Assembly (NCBI RefSeq): GCF_030161895.1
Contig: NZ_BSVB01000001.1
Coordinates: 3,286,001 to 3,350,000, forward strand
Length of the DNA stretch: 64,000 nt
Direction of reading: 5' to 3'
DNA from: Pseudolysinimonas kribbensis
GTDB taxonomy: Bacteria; Actinomycetota; Actinomycetes; Actinomycetales; Microbacteriaceae
The translations under genes were made by a program, and so were the position numbers. Each line of letters opens with the position of its first letter. Position 1 is the first letter of the stretch. Shown in pieces: positions 26,552 through 36,594 of this stretch. Under the pieces are notes generated by a model. It searched no databases and was not told where the DNA came from. It saw only the letters and a list, made by a program, of their open reading frames with translations.

Positions 26552-27803
26552 GGCTCCACCACCGAGTCCCGGCGGATCGGGCAGGTCATGCAACGGGAGC
26601 CGCCTCGGCCGCGGCCGAGCTCGCTGCCGGCGATGGTGATGACCTCGATGCCGTGTCGTCGCAGCGCCGTGTTGGTGGCGACGTTGCGCTCGTACCCGAC
26701 GACCACGCCCGGTGACACGGCGAGGAAGTTGTTGGCGTCGTCCCACTGCTCCCGGGCGGCGGCCCAATCGTCCTCCGCGGTCTGGAAGGTCGTCAGGGAC
26801 GGGATGCCAAGCGCATCGGCGATCATCGGCGTGAGCGGCTGCAACTCGGAGACGTCGACGCCATCCGCGCCGGGGGTCAGGTTCCAGCCGGTCAGCGCGG
26901 TCGGGTCGAGGGTGGCGCCCATGGCGAAGGTGCCGCGATCGATCATCGTCATGAGCGTGTCGAGGTGCATGGTCGCGTGGGACTTCGGGATGGCGACGAC
27001 GATCACCCGGTCCGCCTCCCCGGTCTCGAACAGCCGCGACGCGAGCCGCTCGATGCCGGCGGGGTGGACCGCTCGCCCATGCCGATGAGCACGGTGCGAT
27101 CGCCGATGACGAGGATGTCGCCGCCCTCGGTGGCAGGCGCAGATCCGACGCGGTGCGGGTCGTCGTAGCGGAGTGCGCCCGCGAACAGCGGGTGGTGCCG
27201 GTAGACGAGGTCGACGTGCAGCGACTCGCGACGTCGTGCGGGCATGGCCATCGAGTTCACCTGCACGCCGCCGTAGATCCAGGCGGAGCTGTCGCGGGGG
27301 AACAGGGTGTTCGGCAGCGGCGGCAGCAGGAATCCGTCGGGCGCGGCGACCTCCAGGGCGAGAGCGCGACCGACGCGCGTATCGATGTCTCGGCGGGCGA
27401 GACCGCCCAGCATGACATCGGCCAGCCATGGGGAGGATGCGTCCTCGGCCTGATCGCGGAGTGCGGCGGCCAGCCGGGCCCCGAATCGGTCCTCGGTGAA
27501 CGTCCCGGCGATCGCCTCGCTGCGGGCGTGGCCGTCCTGCAGGGTGTCGTGCAGCAGGTCGCCGAACAGATGGACGACCACCCCGCGCGAGCGCAGGGCC
27601 TCGGCGAACGTGTCGTGCTCGGTGCGCGCACGCGACTGCCAGAGCACGTCGTCGAACAGCAGCTCCTCGCGGTTGGCCGGCGTGAGGCGATTCAACTCGA
27701 TGCCGGGTCGGTGCAGGATCACCTCGCGCAGGGTGCCGATCTCGGATTCGACGCTGAGAGCGGCGACCGCGTCGAGCTCGGGAGTAGGGGTCAGGGTGGT
27801 CAT
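26548..27803 (-). CDS. arcA: Arginine deiminase (frameshifted)
   Basis: About 418 residues. The start [21 protein letters not shown] precedes [12 protein letters not shown]. The catalytic core includes [43 protein letters not shown] and the nucleophile in [13 protein letters not shown]. One base is missing in GGGG 27061-27064; repair gives [17 protein letters not shown]. It converts arginine to citrulline and ammonia, which also raises internal pH. The ATG overlaps the stop of the transporter gene. Confidence 0.93.
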
Positions 27804-29257
27804 CGGATCGGCTCCAGCTTCTTCTCGCCGCTCGCGGCGTCGTCATCGATGTCGGGGAGAGGCCCGGCGATGCGGGCATCCTCGAGGTCGGCAGGTGCGC
27901 CGAGCGGCGCAGAGTCCGGCAGCAGGTCGTTGCCGCGGCGTCGGGCCGAACGCGTCAGGGCGTAGAGCGGGACCGCCAGCAGCACGCAGACCGTGCCGTA
28001 GAAGACCGCCTCCTGGCCGCTTCCCAGCAGCGCCCAGAAGGTGAAGGCGAGCGCGATGATCGCGATCGTCATGTCGCGCACGAACCGGCCACCCCGCACG
28101 CCCCTGCCACGGATCAGGTCAAGGAGCTGCGCGCCGGCGGAGAACATGTACGGCACCACCGAGGTGAAGACGGTCAGCAGCACGACCGTGGTGAAGACCT
28201 GCTCGAAGCTCGTGTACGCGAGCACCGTCAGGAGGCTCGCCAGGACGGTGGAGACGACGACGCCGACGATCGGGACGTTGTGCCGCTCCGTCTGGAACAC
28301 GCGGGGGAACAGCTGGTTCTTGGCGGCGGCGTTCGGCATCTCGCCGACGATGAGGGTCCAGCCGATCAGGCAGCCGAGCCCCGACACGACCGCGAACACG
28401 GCGATGACCTCGCCGGCCCAGCTGCCGCCGAACATGGCGTTCGCGGCGTCGCTGAACGGTGCAGTGCTCTTGCGCAGCGCGGCGTTGCTGACCAGGCCGA
28501 ACACCGCGAGAGTGCCCAGGATATAGACCACCGCGCTGACCAGCGTTCCGGCGATCGTGGCCCGCGGGATGTTCCTGCTCGGGTCCTGGACGCGCTTGGC
28601 GGCGACCGCGGCGGTCTCGATGCCGAGGTAGGAGAACAGCGCGATCGCGCCGGCGCCGGCGAGGGCCGCCCAGCCGCTCGTGCCCGAGGAGTTGAACGGG
28701 CCGAAGTTGGCCGGGTTGATGAAGAAGACGCCGACCAGGGCGATGAACGCCAGGGGGATGACCTTGAGCACCGTGAAGATGGTCTGGGCCGCTCCGAGCG
28801 ACCTCAGCCCGAGCACGTTGATGACCACCGGGATCCAGAGCCCGATCAGGGCGATGACGATCGACCACCAGATGTTGTGGTCGGTGTTCACGAACACCTC
28901 GACGTATCCGACGAGGGCGACCACGATGGCGGCGTTTCCCGCCCAGGCCGTGACCCAGTACGTCCAGGCGTTGAGGAACCCGGCGAACTCGCCGAACGCC
29001 TCACGCGCGTAGGTGTACGGACCGCCGGCTCCGTCGCCGGAGCGCTTCGACAGCGCCGCGAACACGAGCGCAAGCGCGATCGCGCCGATCGTCACCAGGA
29101 TGAACGCGATGAGGCTGATCGGGCCGAAGCCCGCCAGCGCGGACGGGATGCCGAACACCCCGGTGCCGATGACCGACCCGACGACGAGAGCCGTCGCGGC
29201 CGGCAGCTTCAAGAACTTGCCGCTCGACGGTGTCGACGGCGCACGGTGATTCGTCAT
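27800..29257 (-). CDS. APC family amino acid transporter (ArcD-like role)
   Basis: 485 residues, twelve membrane segments. TM1 has the APC substrate loop [19 protein letters not shown], and TM6 has [18 protein letters not shown]. As first gene of the arc operon it is probably an arginine/ornithine exchanger. I chose the inner ATG at 29257 rather than 29290: it lies 35 bp from the box at 29293-29306, the same spacing as other genes of the island, while the longer start would leave only 2 bp. There is no clear ribosome site, suggesting a leaderless mRNA. Confidence 0.85.
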   Translation of the reverse strand: MTNHRAPSTPSSGKFLKLPAATALVVGSVIGTGVFGIPSALAGFGPISLIAFILVTIGAIALALVFAALSKRSGDGAGGPYTYAREAFGEFAGFLNAWTYWVTAWAGNAAIVVALVGYVEVFVNTDHNIWWSIVIALIGLWIPVVINVLGLRSLGAAQTIFTVLKVIPLAFIALVGVFFINPANFGPFNSSGTSGWAALAGAGAIALFSYLGIETAAVAAKRVQDPSRNIPRATIAGTLVSAVVYILGTLAVFGLVSNAALRKSTAPFSDAANAMFGGSWAGEVIAVFAVVSGLGCLIGWTLIVGEMPNAAAKNQLFPRVFQTERHNVPIVGVVVSTVLASLLTVLAYTSFEQVFTTVVLLTVFTSVVPYMFSAGAQLLDLIRGRGVRGGRFVRDMTIAIIALAFTFWALLGSGQEAVFYGTVCVLLAVPLYALTRSARRRGNDLLPDSAPLGAPADLEDARIAGPLPDIDDDAASGEKKLEPIR

Positions 29258-29292
29258 GACGCCCACCGTGTCGTGCCCGTCGAGCGCCACCT

Positions 29293-29332
29293 AGGGTCGA
29301 AGGTCCCACGCCGTCCGAGGGGACCTTCGACC
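29293..29332. promoter_or_regulatory. Pair of DosR-like boxes (arc operon / flavodoxin-like gene)
   Basis: GGGTCGAAGGTCCC at 29293-29306 faces the transporter-arc operon; GGGACCTTCGACCC at 29319-29332 faces the flavodoxin-like gene, with 36 bp to its ATG. Both are the same variant (A/T in the GCCC half). Confidence 0.8.
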
Positions 29333-29368
29333 CTTCAGGCGGGGCCGGGTGCCGGACACGCTCGACAC

Positions 29369-29923
29369 ATGGACAGTTCTTCCACGCCCCGCGTGCTCAT
29401 CGCCTACGAGTCGATGTTCGGAGCCACCCGCCAGGTGGCGGAGGCGATCTCCGACGGTGTTCGCGGCTCCGCCGAGGCGGACTGCCGCGACGTCCGGCGC
29501 GTCTCGCCGTTCGAGCTGCACCGGTTCGACCTGATCGTCGTCGGCGCTCCGACGCACGCCCGCTCCCTGCCGACGCCCGCGTCGCGGGCCGAGGCCGCCA
29601 CATGGGTGGAGGGGCGGATGTACGGAGCGCAGCTCGAGGACCGCGCGCTGACTCCGGGACTTCGCGAATGGATCGATCGGACCGCGCTGTCAGGCCTGAA
29701 GATCACGCCGTTCACGACGCGAGTGGACATGTCGCGGCTGCTCAGCGGCTCCGCCCTGCCGGCCATCGCGCGCAGGCTCCGCCGAGCCGGTGCCCAGGTC
29801 GGCAGGCGCGGGTACGAGGCCCTCGTCGACGAGCACGGGCAGCTGTGCGACGGTGAAGTCGACCGGGCGCGGGAGTGGGGCGGCATCCTGGGGCGGAGCC
29901 TTCAGCATGAAGCGCGTGTCTGA
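29369..29923 (+). CDS. Flavodoxin-like protein
   Basis: 184 residues. The start MDSSSTPRVLIAYESMFGATRQVAEAI matches the flavodoxin phosphate-binding loop (S/T-x-x-G-x-T after the first strand), followed by DLIVVGAPTHARSLP, the FMN-edge loop. The middle (TALSGLKITPFTTRVDMSRL) and the end (GAQVGRRGYEAL) follow the fold. It would bind FMN and act in electron transfer. The ATG lies 36 bp after a DosR-like box, pointing to a leaderless message. It is divergent from the arc operon. Confidence 0.78.
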   Translation: MDSSSTPRVLIAYESMFGATRQVAEAISDGVRGSAEADCRDVRRVSPFELHRFDLIVVGAPTHARSLPTPASRAEAATWVEGRMYGAQLEDRALTPGLREWIDRTALSGLKITPFTTRVDMSRLLSGSALPAIARRLRRAGAQVGRRGYEALVDEHGQLCDGEVDRAREWGGILGRSLQHEARV

Positions 29924-30080
29924 CGCCGAATGGCTGTACCTGAAGCAGCAGGCGGAGCGGGCTCTCGAGCCCCGGCCGTCGTCGGAGCGATCGTCCGATG
30001 CCGGAGCGCACGACGACCCGCCGGCGGTTCAGCCCACCGCCGTGGCGACGACACGGGCCATCCGTCGACGGATCACGTGA
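29907..30080 (+). CDS. Possible small protein after the flavodoxin gene
   Basis: 57 codons from ATG 29907 (MKRVSDAEWLYLKQQAERAL), overlapping the previous gene by 17 bp and the convergent hydrolase by 52 bp. The first 20 residues could be an amphipathic helix. The C-terminal half is the shadow of the opposite gene. No family recognised. Confidence 0.3.
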   Translation: MKRVSDAEWLYLKQQAERALEPRPSSERSSDAGAHDDPPAVQPTAVATTRAIRRRIT

Positions 30081-30808
30081 TCTCCGCCGACCACGCGATG
30101 ACTCGTCACGCCGCGCAGGCGCTCCGCGATGCGGATGCCGGCCGGGGCGAGGAACGGGTCGAGCGTCCCGTACACGATCTCGATCGGCACCCGGATCGCG
30201 GCCAGGTCGCTCACGGTGGTCTGCGACTCGATCGATCTCTGCAACGAGAGGACGAACGCGCGCCAATTGTCGTCGGAGACGTCGAGGAGATCCTTGATCG
30301 GCGACAGGCGCGCCAGCTGCCCGGCGGCCCGGATCGTGAACTCCTTGTTCTCGCGCAGGAACCCGTACGCGCGCAGGTAGAGCTCCATCGCTGCGCGGTC
30401 CAGCGGGTCGCCGATCGCTGACGGCGCGAGGTAGATCGGCGGGCTGACGAGGACCACCCGGCTGAGATCGCGGGGGAACGCGGCACCGTAGCGTGCCGCG
30501 ATCAGCGCCCCCATCGAGTGCCCCACGAGCACGAACGGCGCGCCGACCCTCATCCGGCGCAGGGTCCGGTGAACGGCCGCTGCGTGGTCGTCCAGGGTGA
30601 AGGCCGCGTCATCCGGCGCCGGCGACCCGCCGAAGCCCAGGAGGTCGAGGGCCAGCACCCGGTGCCGTCCGTCGAGGAGCGGGATGACGTTCTCGAAGGT
30701 CACCCACGAGGATGCGATGCCGTGCAGCAGCACCACGACCGGGCCGGAGCCACGATCGGTGGCGACATGCAACAGCGGTCGCCGCCGCAGAAGACCCAGT
30801 CGCACCAT
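30029..30808 (-). CDS. Alpha/beta hydrolase
   Basis: 259 residues with the hydrolase fold: oxyanion region VVVLLHGIASSWVTF, ALDLLGFGGSP, nucleophile Ser in LVGHSMGALIAARYG, acid in IVYGTLDPFLAP, and His in HRVVGGDHVIRRR. No signal peptide. The substrate is unknown. It lies 10 bp after the P1B ATPase and is likely the last gene of the PNPOx-ATPase-hydrolase operon behind the box at 33158. Confidence 0.88.
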   Translation of the reverse strand: MVRLGLLRRRPLLHVATDRGSGPVVVLLHGIASSWVTFENVIPLLDGRHRVLALDLLGFGGSPAPDDAAFTLDDHAAAVHRTLRRMRVGAPFVLVGHSMGALIAARYGAAFPRDLSRVVLVSPPIYLAPSAIGDPLDRAAMELYLRAYGFLRENKEFTIRAAGQLARLSPIKDLLDVSDDNWRAFVLSLQRSIESQTTVSDLAAIRVPIEIVYGTLDPFLAPAGIRIAERLRGVTSHRVVGGDHVIRRRMARVVATAVG

Positions 30809-30818
30809 CCTCCCGATG

Positions 30819-32684
30819 CTATTGGGGAGCCCGGGCCGCCCGGAGAGCGTTCAGGATGGTCAGAACGTCCACCGCCTCCTGGGCGAGCGCGCCGAAGATC
30901 GGCGGCAGGACTCCTGTCGTGGCAACGGCCATCAGCCCGACGCTGACGAGGACGCCGAACCACACGCTCTGACGCGCGATGCGTCGCGTGCGCCGCGCGA
31001 TGCGCCGCGCATCCAGCAGCGCACCGAGCCGGTCCGTGACGATGACGGCGTCGGCCGACTCCCCGACCGCACCCAGCCCGGATCGACTCACCGCCACGCC
31101 GACGTCGGCGGACGCCAGGACGAGGACGTCGTTGATTCCGTCGCCGACCATGAGCACCGGGCGAGGCAGCAGCTCCTTCACCACGGCCGCCTTCTGCTCG
31201 GGTCGCAGACGAGCGTCGAAACGATCGATGCCGACGAGCGCGGCGACCGCTCGCGCCGTACCGGCGTCATCGCCGGTGAGCATGACGATCTGCTCGATGC
31301 CGTCCTCGTGCAAGCCCGCGATCGTGGCAGCGGCGTCGGACCGCAGCGGATCCCGCAGCAGGATCCGACCCATGCCCCGTCCGCCGAGGCTGACCGTGAC
31401 CGCGACCACGCCGGCGATCGGCTGGGCGAGGGGTGCTCCGGTGAAGGCGGCGCTCCCCACCCGGAGCTCAGCGCCCTCGGCCTTGGCCCTCATGCCGTCG
31501 CCGGGCACCTCGGCGACGGCGGAGAGCGCCGGGAGGCGCAGGCCGCGCTCAGCGGCGGCCGCCACGATCGGGGCCGCCAGCGCATGCGCCGAGAGCGACT
31601 CGGCGGCGGCGGCCAGCGCGAGGAGGCGATCGGCATCGACGCCGTCGGCCGGTTCGACGCCGGCCACCATCGGGGCCCCGCCGGTGAGCGTGCCGGTCTT
31701 GTCGAACGCGGCCGTCCGCACCGCTGCGATCCGCTCCAGCACCTCCGCGTTCTTCGCCACGAGCCCCGCGCGGGCCGTGCGGCCCATCCCGGCGACGAAC
31801 GCCGCCGGAGCGGCGATCAGGAGGGGGCATGGCGTCGCGACGACGAGGACCTCGGCGAACCGCAGGAACTCTCCAGTGATCAGCCAGGCGGCGGCGGCGA
31901 TCAGCAGCGCGACCACGGTGAACGGCACGGCGATCCGGTCGCTCAACCGGACGAATCGGGAACGCGAACCTGCGGCGGCTCCCACGGCGTCGACGATGCG
32001 CTGGTACTCGCTCAGGCGGGCGGGTGCGGTGCATGCCACGCGAGCCGGCACGGTCGTCGCCACCGCGCCGCTCGGGATCTGCGCGCCCCGGGTCAGCGTC
32101 TCCGGAAGGCTCTCGCCCGAGACCGAGGACAGATCGAACGCGGCGCGGTCCTCGAGGAGTGTCCCGTCCACGGGAACGAGGTCGCCCGGCCGGACCAGGA
32201 CGACATCGCCGACGGCGACCTCGTCGACGAGGACCTCGACGGTCGAGCCGTCGGGCAGCACACGGAATGCCTGCCGCGGCGCGCGTTCCATCAGGCTCTG
32301 GATCTCGCGGTGGGCACGACGCGACGCGAAGTCCTCGAGAGCGTCCCCGCCGGTCATCATGAGCGTGATCACCCAGGCGGCCCACCACTCTCCCACGACC
32401 ATCGTGGAGGCGACGGCGAGCACGGCGAGGACATCGATGCCCCAGCGTTGCGAGCGGATGTCGGAGATCATCCTGATCAGCCGCCATCCCGCGACTCCGG
32501 CCGCCAGCGTGCCCAGGATCCACGGCACGCCCCCTGGTCCGAGTGTGAGCTGCCAGGTACCCGCGACGGCACCGATCAGCGCGGTCCCGCCGGCGAGCGA
32601 CCAGGTCAGCGGGATGCGTCGGCGGCGGACCGGAGCCGCGACGACGGCCGCCGCAGGATTCGCCCGGGTCAGCGGGTCGCCCAC
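30819..32684 (-). CDS. P1B-type metal ATPase with TPC motif
   Basis: 621 residues from GTG 32684. There is no N-terminal metal-binding domain. It has SSVSGESLP (186-194), the transmembrane metal motif TPC in VVATPCPLLIAAP (284-286), DKTGT at 328-332, and GDGINDVLVLASADVGVA. TPC instead of CPC/SPC marks a less-studied subgroup, and the usual SEHP of the N-domain reads SAHALA (365-370). The metal cannot be told from sequence. Coupled to the PNPOx gene (one base between stop and GTG) under a DosR-like box. Confidence 0.88.
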   Translation of the reverse strand: MGDPLTRANPAAAVVAAPVRRRRIPLTWSLAGGTALIGAVAGTWQLTLGPGGVPWILGTLAAGVAGWRLIRMISDIRSQRWGIDVLAVLAVASTMVVGEWWAAWVITLMMTGGDALEDFASRRAHREIQSLMERAPRQAFRVLPDGSTVEVLVDEVAVGDVVLVRPGDLVPVDGTLLEDRAAFDLSSVSGESLPETLTRGAQIPSGAVATTVPARVACTAPARLSEYQRIVDAVGAAAGSRSRFVRLSDRIAVPFTVVALLIAAAAWLITGEFLRFAEVLVVATPCPLLIAAPAAFVAGMGRTARAGLVAKNAEVLERIAAVRTAAFDKTGTLTGGAPMVAGVEPADGVDADRLLALAAAAESLSAHALAAPIVAAAAERGLRLPALSAVAEVPGDGMRAKAEGAELRVGSAAFTGAPLAQPIAGVVAVTVSLGGRGMGRILLRDPLRSDAAATIAGLHEDGIEQIVMLTGDDAGTARAVAALVGIDRFDARLRPEQKAAVVKELLPRPVLMVGDGINDVLVLASADVGVAVSRSGLGAVGESADAVIVTDRLGALLDARRIARRTRRIARQSVWFGVLVSVGLMAVATTGVLPPIFGALAQEAVDVLTILNALRAARAPQ

Positions 32685-32685
32685 C

Positions 32686-33096
32686 TCAGGCCCACAGCCG
32701 GGTCCGCTGCGGGGCGATGAACCTGCGCCCGCTGATGAGCTCGGGGGCGAAGCGGATGACCATGTGCTTGGGCGATGGATGCAGCGAGACGAGTTCGTCC
32801 AGAAGCCGTGCGAGGGCCGGGTCGGCCGCATCGAGGATTGTGACGTCACCCTCGAGGACAACGCTCCAGAACCGGTTGCCCGAGCGCCCGTCGACCTCGA
32901 ACGCCGCGCGAGGGTGCGCCCAGGCCTCCATCGACTTGCGCCCCGGGCCGGTCCGGAAATAGAGGATGCCATCCTCGACGAGGTAGTTGACGGGGAAGAT
33001 CTGCGGTCCCCGACCGGTGGCGAGGGCGAATCGCCCGATCCGCTCCGATCGGAGCAGATCCCAGCACTCGCCCTCCGTGATCGATTCCGCGTCCAT
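32686..33096 (-). CDS. PNPOx-like flavin/F420-binding protein, second copy
   Basis: 136 residues if started at ATG 33096; GTG 33111 would add five. It has ESITEGECWDLLRSERIGRFAL, QIFPVNYLVEDGILYFRT and AAFEVDGRSG, matching the copy at 18562-18978. A GAGG lies 9 bases before ATG 33096, and the DosR-like box at 33158-33171 is then 61 bp away, as for the two stress protein genes with leaders. It heads an operon with the P1B ATPase and the hydrolase. Confidence 0.78.
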   Translation of the reverse strand: MDAESITEGECWDLLRSERIGRFALATGRGPQIFPVNYLVEDGILYFRTGPGRKSMEAWAHPRAAFEVDGRSGNRFWSVVLEGDVTILDAADPALARLLDELVSLHPSPKHMVIRFAPELISGRRFIAPQRTRLWA

Positions 33097-33157
33097 CGCC
33101 GGCGTCCTCACTCCCTCTCGCTGAATTCATCGTCCGCTGCCGACCGGAGCCCCGACA

Positions 33158-33239
33158 GGGCCATTGGTCCCTTCCGCCTTGGCGCCACCCGCTCTCGTGA
33201 AGGTCGACGTCGCGCGCAGCACGGCGGGACGTTCGGCCC
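33158..33239. promoter_or_regulatory. Two DosR-like boxes in a divergent promoter
   Basis: GGGCCATTGGTCCC (33158-33171) faces the PNPOx-ATPase operon. GGGACGTTCGGCCC (33226-33239) faces the DUF805 gene, with 36 bp to ATG 33276. They are 54 bp apart, unlike the tightly paired boxes elsewhere. Confidence 0.75.
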
Positions 33240-33275
33240 TGGGGCGGTGGCGACGACGAGGGCACCGTTGATCGC

Positions 33276-33665
33276 ATGATGACCTTCCCGACGGCGATCA
33301 CGACCGTGTTTCGTAAGTACGCAGACTTCTCAGGCCGAGCCGCGCGCCCGGAGTTCTGGTGGTTCGCGCTCTTCGGAGCTCTGGTCTCCGCCGCGCTCAA
33401 CTCGCTGAACGTGCTCACCCCTGAGGGCACCGTCTACCTCGGCTCGAGCCTCTCGGGCCTGTGGGGTCTGGCCACGCTTCTGCCGATGCTCGCGGTCACC
33501 GTGCGCCGGCTGCGCGATGCGGGGTTCGGCTGGGGACACATCTTCTGGGTGCTGCTGCCGGTGGCCGGCGTCGTGGTCCTGGTCGTCCTCCTGGCACAGC
33601 GGAGCACGGCAGCGGCGGCGCCGACCGGTGTCCCGAGGGCGCCCACGGCGGCGGCGGCGGGCTGA
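33276..33665 (+). CDS. DUF805 membrane protein
   Basis: 129 residues. It has the family signature KYADFSGRAARPEFWWF, membrane segments around 25-45, 52-70 and 85-105, and the RRLRDAGFGWGHIFW motif. The C-terminal tail is low-complexity Ala/Pro. Function unknown. ATG 33276 lies 36 bp after a DosR-like box; a second ATG follows at once at 33279. Possibly co-transcribed with the next membrane protein. Confidence 0.82.
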   Translation: MMTFPTAITTVFRKYADFSGRAARPEFWWFALFGALVSAALNSLNVLTPEGTVYLGSSLSGLWGLATLLPMLAVTVRRLRDAGFGWGHIFWVLLPVAGVVVLVVLLAQRSTAAAAPTGVPRAPTAAAAG

Positions 33666-33668
33666 CCC

Positions 33669-34109
33669 ATGGTCGCGCGTCCAACCCGCGTGTTGCTGGC
33701 GGTCCTGCACGCCCTCGTCGCGGTGACCGCCGGAGCGGGAGGCGGCGCGCTGATGCTGGGCGGACTCCGTCCCGATCTGGCCGGCCCCCTGGTCCCGCCG
33801 GTCTCGTACCTGGACGGCTCGCTGTTCACGTCCTATCTGGTTCCCGGGATCCTCCTGCTCGGGGTCATCGGCGGCACCCACATCGTGGCGTTCGTTGCGC
33901 AGCTGAGGCGGACGCCGCATGCGCCGGTATGGTCGACGGCGGCCGCCTTCGGGACGCTCATCTGGATCTTCGTGCAGATGATCTACGTCCCCTTCAGCTT
34001 CCTGCAGGCGGCGTACTTCGCGGTCGGCATCGCCGAGTGCGGGCTCGTGCTGCTCACGCTCGGGGTGCTCCGCCCGCACGGCGAGCGGACGGCACGCCGC
34101 GGAGCCTAG
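33669..34109 (+). CDS. Four-helix membrane protein, unknown
   Basis: 146 residues, three bases after the DUF805 stop. Four membrane segments are visible (around 10-32, 52-78, 88-110, 112-132), with [29 protein letters not shown] in the last two. No family recognised with confidence. It converges on the phosphoketolase gene and the two stops nearly meet. Confidence 0.7.
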   Translation: MVARPTRVLLAVLHALVAVTAGAGGGALMLGGLRPDLAGPLVPPVSYLDGSLFTSYLVPGILLLGVIGGTHIVAFVAQLRRTPHAPVWSTAAAFGTLIWIFVQMIYVPFSFLQAAYFAVGIAECGLVLLTLGVLRPHGERTARRGA

Positions 34110-36494
34110 GGGCGGTCCACCGCCACTCGGCGATCTCGGGGATGTCCTCGCCGCGCTCCCGCGTGTAGGCGCGGGCACGCGCGCGGGCGTCGACCAGTTC
34201 CTGCCGGAGCCCGGCGTGCCGGGCCGCGAGGCCGGGCACCCGGTCGAGGACGTCGATCGCGAGGTGGTAGCGGTCGAGGTCGTTGAGCATGACCATGTCG
34301 AACGGCGTCGTGGTGGTGCCGCGTTCCATGAACCCGCGCGCGTGGATCTGGTCGTGCCCGCGGCGCCGGTAGGTCAGCCGATGGATCATCCAGGGGTAGC
34401 CGTGGTACGCGAAGATCACCGGACGGTCGACGGTGAAGAGGGCGTCGAACTCGATGTCGGACAGACCGTGCGGATGCTCGCGCTCCGACTGCAGCCGCAT
34501 GATGTCGACGACGTTGACTACCCGGATCGCGAGGTCCGGGATCCGCTCGCGCAGGATCGTCGCGGCGGCGAGGGTCTCCAGGGTCGGCACGTCGCCGGCG
34601 CAGGCGAGCACGGCATCCGGCTCCTCGCCCTCGCGCTCGGTCCCGGCCCACGGGAGCACCCCGAGCCCGCGCGCGCAGTGCTCGACGGCCTCCTCCATGG
34701 TGAGCCACTGGGGTGCCGGCTGCTTGCCCGCGACGACGACGTTGACGTAGTCCTCCGAGCGGAGGCAGTGGTCGTAGGTGGAGAGCAGCGTGTTCGCGTC
34801 GAACGGGAAGTAGACCCGCACGACCTCGGAGCTCTTGTTGACGGCCAGATCGACGAAGCCGGGGTCCTGGTGGCTGAAGCCGTTGTGGTCTTGTCGCCAG
34901 ACGTGGCTGGAGAGCAGGTAGTTCAGGCTCGAGATGGGCCGGCGCCACGGGATCCGGCGAGACGACTCCAGCCACTTGGCGTGCTGGTTGAACATCGAGT
35001 CGACGATGTGCACGAACGCCTCGTAGCAGTTGAAGAGACCGTGCCGGCCGGTCAGCAGGTAGCCCTCGAGCCAGCCCTGGCACTGATGCTCGCTGAGCAC
35101 CTCCAGCACACGTCCGGCGCGGGCCAGGTCGACATCGCCCGGCCGGTATTCGGCGTTCCACTGCTTGGCCGTGGCCTCGTAGACCGCCGGCGCGAGGCGG
35201 TTGGACGCGGTCTCGTCGGGGCCCACGATCCGGAAGGTGGTCGGGTTGAGGCGGATCACGTCGGCGAGCCATCGTCCGAGCACGGCGGTGGCTTGATCAT
35301 CCACGCCGCCCGGTTCGGCGACCTCCACGGCGTAGTCGCGGAAGTCCGGCAGCCGCAGCGGCACGCGCAGCAGGCCGCCGTTCGCGGCGGGGTTGGCGCT
35401 CATCCGGCGCTCGCCCTCGGGCGCGAGCGCCACCACCTCCTGGCGTGGAGCGCCCGCCTCGTCGAAGAGCTCGTCCGGTCGGTAGGAGCGCAGCCAGTCC
35501 TCGAGGATGCGGAGGTGCTCCGCCGTGTCGCGCGCGTTGGGGAGGGGCACCTGGTGCGATCGGAACGTGCCCTCCACGGCCACGCCGTCGATCTCCTCGG
35601 GGCAGGTCCATCCCTTCGGAGTCCGCAGGATGATCATCGGCCAGCGCAGTCGCGGCGCCTCCGGATCCGAGGCGGCGACCCGCCGGATCTCCCGGATGCG
35701 GTCCAGCACGTCGTCGAGGGTCGCGGCGAAGCGCTCGTGCACCGCTCGCGGGTCCTCGTGCCCGAAACCCCCGGAGACCAGGAACGGCTCGTGGCCGTAC
35801 CCCCGCATGAGCTCGAGCAGCTCCTCCTCCGGGATGCGGGCCAGCACGGTCGGGTTGGCGATCTTGTACCCGTTGAGGTGCAGGATCGGCAGCACGACGC
35901 CGTCCTGGCGCGGGTCGAGGAACTTGTTGGAGTGCCAGCCGGTCGCCAGTGGTCCGGTCTCCGCCTCCCCGTCGCCGATCACGCAGGCGACCAGCAGGTC
36001 GGGGTTGTCGAAGGCGGCGCCGTACGCGTGGCTGAGCGAGTAGCCCAGCTCGCCCCCTCGTGGATCGACCCGGGGGTGTCCGGGGAGGCGTGGCTCGGGA
36101 TCCCGCCCGGGAAGGAGAACCGGCGGAACATCCGCTCGATCCCGGCCTCGGTCCGGTCGACCTCGGGGTACAGCTCGCTGTAGGTGCCGTCGAGGTAGGC
36201 GCTCGCCACCATCCCGGGACCCCCGTGCCCGGGGCCGCACACGAAGAGCGTGTTCAGGTCGCGCTCCCGGATCGCGCGATTGAGGTGCGCCCAGAGGAAG
36301 TTCAGACCCGGCGTCGTGCCCCAATGCCCCAGCAGCCGGGGCTTGACGTGCTCCGCGCGAAGCGGCTCGCGCAGCAGCGGGTTCGCGAGGAGGTAGATCT
36401 GGCCGATGCTGAGATAGTTCGCCGCCCGCCACCAGGCGTCGATCCTGTCGATGGTCTCACTGGTGATCGGCGCGCGCCGCTCGTCGGTTTCCAC
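34106..36494 (-). CDS. xfp: Phosphoketolase (frameshifted)
   Basis: About 796 residues from GTG 36494, the normal length. It begins [19 protein letters not shown] and has [25 protein letters not shown], the TPP motif [20 protein letters not shown] and [13 protein letters not shown]. It splits xylulose-5-P or fructose-6-P with phosphate to acetyl-P. One base is missing in CCCCC 36053-36057. A second at GGGG 34109-34112 would explain the extra tail: repaired, the frame ends RWTAP-stop at 34106. Acetyl-P can give ATP without oxygen, in keeping with the island. A weak box lies upstream. Confidence 0.9.
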
Positions 36495-36534
36495 CCCGCC
36501 AGCCTGCTCCCCGGCGATCGCTGAGCCAAGGGTC

Positions 36535-36551
36535 GGGACCATTCTCATCCC
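36535..36551 (-). promoter_or_regulatory. Weak DosR-like site before xfp
   Basis: GGGACCATTCTCATCCC on the plus strand keeps one good half (GGTCCC on the minus strand) and GGGA/TCCC ends, but is 17 bp long. It lies 40 bp from the xfp start. Confidence 0.35.
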
Positions 36552-36594
36552 GTTCCGGCGAGCCCCGGTGCACCGGGTCCGCGCGTCACGAACC

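Noticed and set aside
28280..29368. Long plus-strand open frame opposite the amino acid transporter
   Set aside because: Shadow of the transporter gene: Asp/Arg/Glu-rich translation without domains. The real gene in that frame starts at ATG 29369, placed by the box.
30597..33279. Two plus-strand open frames of over 700 codons opposite the P1B ATPase
   Set aside because: GC-rich antisense shadows; low-complexity Arg/Ala/Ser translations, while the minus strand holds a complete ATPase with all motifs.
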